From Marisa cornuarietis (Eukaryota > Mollusca > Gastropoda > Architaenioglossa > Ampullariidae): a DNA stretch of 64,000 nucleotides. The notes under the pieces were generated by a model. It did no database searches and was not told where the DNA came from. It saw only the letters and a list, made by a program, of their open reading frames with translations. The DNA is taken from the NCBI GenBank assembly GCA_004794655.1, contig SMMW01000619.1, forward strand, positions 3,155,001 through 3,219,000, in the 5' to 3' direction. The number at the start of each line of letters is the position of its first letter. Position 1 is the first letter of the stretch. A program made the position numbers and the translations under genes. This document shows positions 12,994 through 24,000 of this stretch, in pieces.

Positions 12994-15900
12994 CTGATAG
13001 AAATGAAGATTTCATATTTGACTTCATCCAAAATACAGCTTAGACATAATTCAAAGACTGTATAGTAGTCACTACAGGTTCAAAAATTGTCATTTAACAC
13101 TAAGTTTTGATAAAAATTTCTCCACATTCGACTTAAGCACACAAACTCCTGCGAACACAATACGTTGTAATTAATGTTACTGAGACAGAAAAAGTTTTTC
13201 TCTTCTTTTAGGTTCATCTGTGAAGACCGAAAGGCAGTAACCAGCAGTTATAACAATATTATTTATGGTCAAAATTTATTACAGGTAATTAATACAGGTA
13301 AATGTAATTAATACAGGTAAATGGAAAGGAAACAAATTTGAAGAGAGCAGAACTCGTTGGAGTGAATCCGCTAATTATTTTCAAGTATGAAAATAAAGTA
13401 AGAAAAAATATTGATTATTATGACAAAAAGAACTTTCAGAACTAATTAAACATCAATGCCAAGTATATAACATTTATGCAGTTTTTTTTCAATGTAGGCA
13501 ATGTATGTCTTTAAAAAAAAAAACCCGAAAGGTTGGCTAGTTCCTTCAGACATGAGCTGTTAACGAAAGGAACAGACAATTAAATGACTATTTAATCTCC
13601 TCCTCCCGTCCTCCATGTGGTGTTTCTCAACAGACTGTATATAGTGCCATGTCTTCTTTGCCAAACGGCACTAAGCTGTGTTAAGGGAACTTATTATTTT
13701 AGCGCTGTCGTACATTTTCTCGGGATCTTTTTACTGAAGGTACTGAATCTCAAGGAAAACAAACACGATGAAGGAGACAGAAAAATGACCTTCCTCTTAC
13801 AAGCAGGACCTCCACGCAATTATCTCAACATCCCGTTTGAACAAGGCAGGAGCGCAGCCCTCTAACAAGACCACTGAAGGCAAAGAAAGTAAACTAAGAC
13901 AGTTAAAATAACTTCTCCCGCCTTCGTCTCAAAACACACAGGGCTGGCGTGAAAACCGTTATGTAGGGATTGTGTGTTTCGCGTGCAAAGACTGAAGGGT
14001 CCGATGAAGCTACAAGTATTTTGACAGAGGAGGTAGTCTTTCTTCTTTCAACGATAAAGAAACTTTTAGACGAGTCCGCGAAGAGAAATGGACCCAAGTG
14101 TCAGATGCCAAGAAAGGGAGGAGAGAGCGAAAGCCCCAGCCCCCATTTTTACTGCAAAACACGTCCGTTTAAAAGTTGAACAGAAGTATGTCCGTTTGTC
14201 CAGAATAAAATGGCTGAACTTAGAATGAACGCACAAATAAATACATCATCGTTATCAACGTCGTCGTCGTTGTCGTCATGAAGGTAGCAACATTTGTTGC
14301 TCTTACTGGTAAAGTAAAAAAATAAATAAATAAATAAATTTAAAAAAAAAACAAAAAAAAAAAGAAGAAAAGAACGCATAACGAAAATCGCTAGCTCCGT
14401 ATCTACATGTTGGATGTCTCTGGTCAAAATTGTCAACGCCCGCTCGAAAGTGGACAGTGGTAAAATCTTTCAATACCGTTCAAACGGCTAGCACATAGCA
14501 GCTGAAAGCAAATTTTCTCTCGACCCAGTCTTATTGGCACAGTCGTCACTTCCGCTCTCCCTAACGAATGTTTGTCCCTAGAGGCCACCCGTTTTGCGCC
14601 AAGGAAATTTCGCACTTTGCGTCTCCCGAACTGCAGTCACGCCTTCCTTCCAACAGTGTTAACCGCAGAGTCACAGGCGTGCGAAGCTGGACTGCCAGGA
14701 CGGGCTCTTTCAATCAAACAGTGACGCAATTAGCTGCATCCCTTAAACCCCTCCGTCGCCCTTTTTTAACCCCCGCTGGGCTTTGCGCACGGCCCTCGCT
14801 AATCTCTGCCCCTCCAACAAGCGCGAGATCGGGTCTCCTCGGAGCGAGGTTGACGCGAAATTGGTCCTGACACGCAAGGTCTCGGGGTGCGAGATCCACT
14901 AACAGTCGGGAAGTGACTGCTGCAAATTTTGTCGAATTCAAGTCGGACGTCGAAGAGGAAGCGAGAAAGTCTCAGGTTGAAAGAAGAGCACAACCCTAAA
15001 TCAAGTCCCTTGTCAAGGCCATTTTTATGACTTGCGTCTTCCTTCAGGCAAAGAAAAGGAATAGATATCGGGTGGAGACAGTAAGAAGAGCTAGAAAAAG
15101 TGTCTGCTTTATTTTATTTTTTTTTGTAGTTTTTCGTTTCGTTTTATTTCCTTTTGTTTTGTACGTTCTTTGCATTCTTTCTTGCTTGCTTGATTTCTTT
15201 CTTTCGGTCGTACTTCTTATGCTTTTCCTCTGACAGACACCCCCATCACCAAGCCCACCACCCCGACCACTTCAGCCACCAGAAAATCTTATTTTATTTT
15301 ATTTTATGCTTTATGCATTTTTGCTTATTAGACGTCTGAGCACGAGCTATTCACTGATTAAAAGACTTGTCCGTAGGTCCTACCCGCCATGCAGAGATGT
15401 TGTCTCAAAAATCGCCAGCGTGAACAAGAAATTTGTTTCTCCATCCTGACGGCAGGAGCTGCTCATAGAGACATTTGATCTCAAAGATTTGGGTCCTGTA
15501 GTGAAACGGGAAGTATCTGAAAGGTCCATTGCTGTACTTTTTCCTGTGGTCAATATTGACTGTGTTGCAGATGATCTGACCTGGTTGTGAGGCCAGGAGT
15601 AAATTCATTTGACCACCACTTGGTGATTTATATCTTCTTCATTACTATAAACATCGCAAGCATATAAATTAACTACTGACACAAAGATAGTTTGATGGGA
15701 AGTATACAGAAAATGCCAGTGCTTAACTAAGAGACAAGCTAGAACAGGCGAATGGACTTCAACACAAGTTTTCCAGTTGCTGTTGTGTCAACGAAAATGT
15801 GAAGTGGACTCCTTGAATCCTACCCCTTACACACCCTGAAGACAAACCATCGGCCTCGTTAAGGCGAGAGGCTGACTCGGAGAGCATAGGATAGGCTACC

Positions 15901-16018
15901 AGGGCTGGCGGCCCCCAGCTAAGCAGTTGCAAAAAGCGTTTATTAAGTCATCTTGTCGCCCAATGTCAAAGAACAATAGTTTGTAAATCCCAGGACAGGA
16001 AGACGCTAGCAGGCGCTT

Positions 16019-16020
16019 TG

Positions 16021-16064
<44 letters not shown>

Positions 16065-16066
16065 GC
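16019..16066. repeat. Compound (GT)n(GA)n microsatellite
   Basis: About 12 GT units pass directly into about 11 GA units. Confidence 0.95.
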
Positions 16067-17446
16067 GTGTGTGCTCGTGGACGGGAAAAAAGATGGAAAG
16101 TCAAAAATGTGAACAACAGGGATTCAAAGAAATCCAGAAACACTCGGTCTCGTCTTTCATAACTTTATTTTGTTGGATGCTGTGTTAGGTGAGAAAGACG
16201 AGGAAGAGAGATTTTTTTGCTGACATATTCAACTTTGACGAGTGTCGACTTTAATCTACCTCCGTGCTCCTGTTATTCCTACATCTCTTCTACTAATCTA
16301 CTGTATGTGATTGTGTACCGGTGATAGTGATAGGTGTACAGGTGTGTGTAGAGCTGTCCACATGTGCATGCAGATGTCTGTATGTACGGGTGTGTATGCA
16401 TGCATGCACTCCATTTTCTTTCTTAACTTTCTGCGCGCGCACACACACACACACACAACCAGCAAACAGACTATGTTTGTGTAGACACAACGAACCAACA
16501 TACACGCTTTTTATGCATTAACACAAACAGTCTTAAATATGTTTAATATAAATGTAGGTATTTTATAAGCTGAAGGGATTTACATAACAGGTCTGAGGAT
16601 AAAAATTATGGCTGGCAACGACGACGACAGGCTTGGAAATGGAAGTGTAACTAAGGGAGAGAATTAAGAATATCTTGACAAGCTAACAGTACGAGTAGTC
16701 TCCCTTGCAAAAGCATTATTTTAGTAATCAAAGTACATCGCTATTCTTAAGATGGGAAAAAGTATGCATAAAGCCAAATCAGATAAACAGAGATATTTAC
16801 AATGTAACACGCACATTAATACACAAAAGTCAATATCAACTGTTTCGAAATAATTAAATAATATCTCTAATTAAAACGAATGATTATGTACATCAGAATT
16901 ATATTTTATTATACACAATCCTTATGTTAGAAGTAATATGTCCGTATTTTCCTTTGGCCTGTTTTCATTCCTTCCTTAAACACACAATAAACTTCCTGAT
17001 ATACCGATTAATTACAATTAATTAATTAATTAACTACAATTTTTAACAAGGAATGCCTCAGTCGGATAGATTTTGGATCTTTTAACGTGGCGATCGCACA
17101 CAAGCACGTGTCAAAATGATTATTTTTCTTGTTGCGTTTAATGTTAACTATTTTATCTATTTGCGATCAAAGTGCTAGCAGTAGACCCAATCAAGACGAA
17201 TTTATAATGATAATCGATTTAATCTCTAATTAATTGTATTTTTAATGTGTGACTTCATTGCTACTTTTCTCATCAGATCGCCGAGCAAGGAAAACCTGGA
17301 GAGATCGAGCTGTGATTAGGCAAACAAACGACTCAGAAAGTTTAAATCCCTCATCTGGGATGATGGTCATTGGCTACGGTGCCGTCAGAGGCTGTAGTTT
17401 ACCTGAGTACTTAGTGTCCAGCGATTCAGGTATGCGCCGATATGTG

Positions 17447-18062
17447 TCATTCTACAACAGGTACGATGATAGGAGGGGGAGGAAGGGAGATATTTGAATT
17501 TGACTCGAGGGGCAGGTGAGGGCGTGACGAGGGCGTAGGGTTCAAGCCAGCAGGGAAGGCCATGTAGGTCATGTTATCAAAACCGCGAGACTCTTGCAGA
17601 GATGGCGAGTCTGGCATCGAGTACTGGGAGTCGTCGACGGTTGCCAGAGTGAAGTTGTCCAAGAAGCTTGAACTCAACCCCATTTCAGCCGGTGACCTTC
17701 GCCCGTCCACCGAGTCTGCCGTCGGGGTTGTCCAGCTCAGGAAACTGCCGATCGATGTCCTCTGCCCAGCTTCCTCTACGGTATTCCTCGCTAGCGCAGG
17801 GGTGGCGTTTCCGGATCGTGACCTCACAGGTTCCCAGTCGGGCGGGAAGGATACCTCCACGGACCACGGGGTAGACCCGGGAACATCGCGGCCCCTGAAC
17901 GACTCTTCTCTGGACAGAGGTGGCTCTGACGACTCCATTTCGGGGGCCTCTCTGCCTGCAGCAAAGACGTCGACATCGACGGCTGTATCGAAGGCTGAGG
18001 AGTGCACACCGTTCCTCATGAACATGATGGAGGTGTCTGACCTCTTCCTGGGCCAGGACAAC
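17447..18062 (-). other. Jag: Notch ligand exon 16: cytoplasmic tail
   Basis: The last exon encodes ~204 residues rich in Ser, Pro, Asp and Glu, ending IIVPVVE and a TGA stop. It holds a single lysine (in PRKRS near the membrane); a second lies at the end of the transmembrane exon. No canonical PDZ-binding C-terminus is seen, unlike the one in vertebrate Jagged1. No other recognised domain is visible. Confidence 0.85.
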
Positions 18063-18397
18063 CTGCAGTGGAGGAGATTTGGCTTACACTCGATAAGTTT
18101 TTAAAAGCTCCATAAAGCAAATTACTTTTTAGTTAAGTAATGAGTTAGGCTTAGAATAAAATTTTAAAAAATCTGAGTGAATAAACACAAGTCACATACT
18201 CCACAACACCCTATAAGCGAGCTCTGTGACAGGACCAGATCTACTTACCTCACGCGCTTGAGGCATACGACGGCAGTGATGATGCCGACACAGGCAGCGA
18301 GCCCAACCACCGCCAGGTAACCGTACCACGGTACCACCAGCCCCTGACGAAATAGTCCAAAATGAAACTTCTAAAAAGATGAATGACAGACTTGAGG

Positions 18398-18459
<62 letters not shown>

Positions 18460-20418
18460 AGTAAGTCTGCGTGACGAGAGTCCGTGTGGATGTGTGGAGC
18501 TTGTGCGTTGTTTTACACGTTTCTGCGAGTCAGACTAGGTGTGCGCACACTCTTGGGTTCCTAATCTCGTGTTGTATTGTTTCTGCTCGAGATGCCCGTT
18601 GCTCACTCACACTCGCCACTCCTGTGACCGAACTCTCACACATTTTTTGCAAGAAAGTCTCTGCTAACCCCCTACCTGAACAACTGCCCCGCGGGACTCG
18701 CCGGTTCGCTTCCCCCTTCTTCCCATGTACAGCGGCAAAGGAAGGTAGCTCTCAAGATGTGCTGGAGGAATCCGATTCATAATTTCTAAAACTTCTTTGT
18801 TGCTTAGGGTGACATTCTCCACAGTGATGTTGATTGAAAGTTCGGTTATTTCATTTCTAAGGGAGAACAATAACCACAGGTTAAAATATTTCAACACTGC
18901 AGGAGTAAGATGAAACGAAACAAAACACAATTTGCACTGATAATTTTCGTAGCGGCGAGAAACTTTCATCATTCATTTAAACACCCGAAACACTCTCTTT
19001 GACTACATACACATCAATAAACGCATCACCACCCTGTCAACCTCGCTATAGATCGAATCATCGTCGTCACGGATATTCAAAATTGTTAGAGACGCTCAAT
19101 ATATTTCTTCATCACAGGTAAATATCGGCCGGTCCCGATTTCAGATACATGAGCCAATAATTATACACAAATTATTTATCATTTCTATAGTTCCAGTCCT
19201 CTCTCTCACATTCTTACTGTCGAACTGACCTTACTTAATGTATTATTCCATATGCTATTATCTCACCCAGGCAAAGTTAACAACATCGTATCTCGAATAA
19301 ACAACCTTGTTGGGGTAAAGTTGCTATAAAAAATAAACATTTCCTCTGTAAGAGCTCGTATCCCGAACAAAACAAAAAGTCCTGGTTCCACGCCAGTCCT
19401 CGGCAAACTCTGCACCTCAAACATCATCGCTAAGGTTTGTGTCTTTCTCTCCGCGAAGCCCAGCTTTAGGTGTGCCTCAGTCCCACCCTGTAGCAAGTTT
19501 TCTCACCCATCCTCATCGTAGCCTCCCTGCGTCTGTAGGTCGGTGCTAACGGTCACGTCCTTCCGGAACCCTCCGTAATCCTCCAGAAACCGGTTGATCC
19601 CCGCACGGATGACGAGAATCTCGTTGGACCCGACTTTACCATTGAACCATAGCGGTAAGCTGACAACTGCAAGCAAGAGGTCACTGCCAGGTCACAGACT
19701 GCACACTACTCACGTCTACAATAATCAACGCGTATTATTCGTCTCGGTGAGCGAAAACATTTTAGTCATTTAGTTGGTGTCAGCGAGAAAAACTTTGCGC
19801 AGTTACGTTAAACGGGCATGATTTTTACTAACCAGTTATAAAAAAAAAATTACATTGCTTTCTTCGTCAACTCGTTTTGTCTAATAAAAAATTTTCTATG
19901 TCAAATTTAAATTTTTTTTTTTTTTGGTCATTCTTTTTATTGTTTCTTTACCTACTTGTTATCTCTCCCCCCCACTCCCTCTCTCTATGAAACGTAATTT
20001 ACCCTGTTTCTGCTGACCGTCAATGCCTGTTCTGTTTATGCTGCTATTTTATTATCATTTCCTTATTCAACTCCTTGTGAGAAATTTATAACCGTGAACT
20101 TCCTTTGGCGTTCATCCAATTTTACTTCATTTGTGTATAGTACGCAGAACTAAAACACTGATTAACCAATGTCTATTAATGTTTAAAGTCATGCAGGTTC
20201 ATATCTTTAAATGGTGCTGTATAAATACGTGTTTCATTGCTTTTCGGCGTTCTTGGGTTGGTCTTGGTCTGTCAATTATTCGATGTCGGGAAAAATTTGC
20301 ACATGCTTCTTATGTCGCTTCTTCAAAAGGGCTGATAACCTTATCAAGATTGTTTGTTTTCTCACCCCACTGCAGAATCACCTCCCTTTAATGAATGTTT
20401 ACGTGCCTGCATGTTCGT

Positions 20419-20458
<40 letters not shown>

Positions 20459-21029
20459 GAGAAAGATTTTGGTGAATATATCTATATATTCATGTGTATC
20501 TAATAATTATAAACGCAAGATTTGTATAGCGCATTCTCACACTCGTCAGTAGCATGCTCGTTGCACTTGAAAACAAGAACGAGACCTGGACAACATATGA
20601 GGGACAGAAGAACAAAAAAACAAAACCAAAAACAAAAACAAAACAAAACAAAAACAAACAAAAATATAAAAAATGGAAGGATAAACAATAGTCTGATGAC
20701 GAATAATAAAAAAAAAAAAAAAGCGAAGAGGGAACAAGTAACAAGGACGGAAAGTAACGGGATTTGCAAAGGAAAGGTGTGAACAAAGGACCAGCATCGT
20801 GTCAACAAAGGTGTTAGGAGTAATGTTTAAGGAAGAGGTGCGTTTTCAGTGAACATTTAAAGGATTCAACTCTGGGAAGGTGGCGGATATGGAAAGGGAG
20901 AGAGTTCCATTGTTTTGCTGTACAGTAACTAAAAATCTTGTGGACAAATGTTGTGACAGGAATAGGTAGGGGATGGTCGTCGGATATTATATATATCGGA
21001 CATATATATATATATATGTGTGAGATTGT

Positions 21030-21089
<60 letters not shown>

Positions 21090-24000
21090 TAACGCATACT
21101 TCACCTGGACTCGGCACCGTATTATTGCCGCACTTATTCAGGTTCCCCGAGCACTGACACCGGAAGCTGCCTGGCTCGTTGACACACGAATCGTTCTCCC
21201 AACATGGCTGCAAAAGGCACTCATCTCGGTCCAGGTCGCAGTGTGGGCCTTGCCAGCTACGGGTGCAGATGCACTGCACGCCCCCACCCGACTGCACGCC
21301 CCTGGCAATGCAGGTGGCGTTGTTCTGACAGAGGCGATCGTCGCAAGTCTCTGTTTCCGCTTCACACAGTCGGCCTGAATTGGAGGGCGGGCAGATACAG
21401 ACAAACCCAGGAACCTGGTTCAGGCACGTTCCGCCGTTCCGACAAGGGCTGGCGAGGCATTCGTTCAGGTCGTCCTCGCAACTTGCGCCTGTCCAGTCCG
21501 GTGGGCACAGGCAGGCGAAAGTCCCCGGAAGGTTCTGGCACACCCCGCCGTTACGACAAGGCAAACCTTTTTCTGAATTTGTTATTTTGCCAAGACCCGC
21601 CTTGTTTCTTGATGCATTCTGGGAGCCGATGGCAGCCACGAAACCGTCCCAGAATCGAGCAGAAGAGGGTGACGTGTCGACGATCTTCCCTGAGCCGGTT
21701 TCATCGCCGCACTCGTTAACGTCCACCTCGCACGTGATCCCGGTCCAACCCGCAGTGCAGCGGCACACAAAGCCTCCAAACGTGTTCTCGCAGGTGGCTT
21801 TGTTCTTACACGGCGTGCGTCCCCTCTCGCAGGGGCTGCCGGGAGGACACTGCAGGGAGAAGCCTCCGACGCAGGACTTGTCCTGAAAGCCGTAGCCGAT
21901 GACCGGAACTTCCCCCTGGCACTCATCCATGTCCTGGGCGCACCCCTCGCCCTTCAGGCCGCACGGACACACGCAGGTGTAGCCACCCGGGGTGTTGAGG
22001 CACTCGGTCGGCCCGGGACACGGCCGACCCGTGCACTCATCCACGTCCGTCTCGCAAATCTGCTCCACGAGGACAAATGACATCAAATTGGAGAACAGGT
22101 GCCTGACTGTTTTCATTTCACCCTTTTTTCGTAACCTATATACTGTTCAGTTTGTAATGCAAATTATTATTAATAATAATTTACACAGCAAAGAATCACC
22201 CTCATATCGAAGCCTGCGTTCAGAGGTTTGCACAAAGCTAGGTCAATAGATAAAAAAAAATGAAGACTAGAGGATGATATTTATGATGAAGCGCTTTAGG
22301 AAATATTTAACCTCAGAGAAGAGTTAGGAGGCGAGGCAGCACAATGGACTAGATGATGATGACGATGATGTTTACTTTCTGATAAAGCATTAACGATAGG
22401 TGCTGACCATCAAGAATACTATTTCTCAAGCGAAAAGAGCTGATCACCTTTCCTGTCCACGTGTCTGGGCACGAGCAGTTGAAACCGCCGAGATAGTTAC
22501 GACACTGGCCGCCGTTCCGACATGGTTGCCTGGGACACTCGTCCACATCCTCCTCACACCGGGGACCCAGCCAGCCGTCGGCACACTGGCACAGGAAGCC
22601 GCCATCCACGTTCTCACATGTCCCGCCATTCTTGCAGACAGGCTCCATGGTTTCTCTGCTCAGCGTCCTATTGTCTGGATTCTGGTCCTGTGACATCAGA
22701 GTTGAACCCATCACGGCTGAGTCCAGTCGGTAAAGCGGTGAACAATGAAAACGACTGGGTGGCATAATTATTAGTAGAAAAGCAGAAGCACTATTAAATG
22801 CAGTATTTGTTTAAATACGATAACTAGTTTTATGAGCTGTTAAATCTCGGGCTAACCCTTAGCGTCCATGGTCAAGGAATGGAGGACTACCTCTGTATCA
22901 ACAGCTGTTGGCAGTATTTCAAATTACAATACCTAGTATTGTCTTTAATGCATTGTTCCGACTACTTGGAATATGAGCTAGACAGGTGAGAACAAATTAC
23001 AAATACACATGAGAACAAATTACAAATACACATGAGAAATGACCTTAGGAAACAATTAAAACAATTACTTTAAGAGAAAGACAATCAACTAGACATGGGG
23101 GATGTAGTCATGTGATTTCCTACCTCACCATTCTTCCGCCAGAGGTTGCTGTTGGGAGCTGGCGTCTCTTCTGACGTCTGCCGAAAGTCCAGGCATTCGT
23201 TGACATCGGCCTGGCACAGCGGCCCTCTCCACCCCTTCAGGCATGCGCAGAAGAAGCCGCCGGGCGTGTTGACGCACGTGCCGCCGTTGTCGCAGGGTGC
23301 CGCCTCGCATTCGTTGCGGTCCCGCTCGCAGAACTCGCCCTCCCAGCCGACCGGACAGTAACACAGGCGTCTCTGGCCTCGCCCCAGGTCCCGGCACGTG
23401 GCCCCGTTCGTGCAGGGCGACTCGTAGCAGCGGTCCGAGTGAGACTCGCACGTGCGGCCGGTCCACTCGCTGGGGCATGCGCACTGGAAGCCGTTACCAC
23501 TGTCCAGGCAGGTGCCGTTGTTGAGGCAGGGCTGGCTCGTGCAGCTGTCCAAGCGCGTCTCGCACAACTGACCTTGAGGGGAAGAGAGAAGTTTGAAATA
23601 ATTTCCTTAATTAAAGCACAGCCCAGTATATAGCAATAGTCTCTCTCTCCTACTGTCTTTATTTCTAGTCTTACTTTACTCTCTTTTAATTATTCTTTCA
23701 GTTTGTTGTTTTGCTGCTGACACAGTAATTACTATCATTATTGGTGATGATGATGTATGTCTGTTTTCGCTGATTAAACTTCCACGACTCTCACGAACAA
23801 ATAAATAGTTTTCAAAGAAACAAAAGTAAAACTCTACCTTAAGAGTCTGAAAGGTCCGTAAGAAATATTACATTTTTTTCCAAAATATATGTCAAACATT
23901 TTAATTTAATGCATAATTAGTATTTACACAATAAGCATTAGCTTGGCATCGTGACATCAGACATGATTTTCTCTCTCGACAGAGGAAAATAAAAGCAATA

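Larger units (their letters stand above)
1..17446. other. Gene-poor flank, no supported coding gene
   Basis: I found no chain of exons with consistent splice sites here. The region holds the listed satellites, AT-rich DNA, and several GC-richer unique blocks: ~1920-2480, 7410-7690, 9900-10330, 12120-12540 and 14560-14960. These have CCAAT-type and AATTA-type motifs and look like regulatory DNA rather than exons. It is the 3' flank of the Notch-ligand gene. Confidence 0.5.

Noticed and set aside
14568..14993. 100-codon plus-strand frame and minus-strand shadows
   Set aside because: Frames overlap on both strands, as expected from GC-rich non-coding DNA; no family match or exon structure.
17571..18104. 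177-codon plus-strand frame
   Set aside because: It is the antisense shadow of Notch-ligand exon 16.
20929..21104. Extension of the Notch-ligand exon 12 frame into THTHTH...
   Set aside because: It runs past the CCAG|GTGAAG donor into the intronic CA repeat and LINE fragment; exon 13 fits the phase at the donor.
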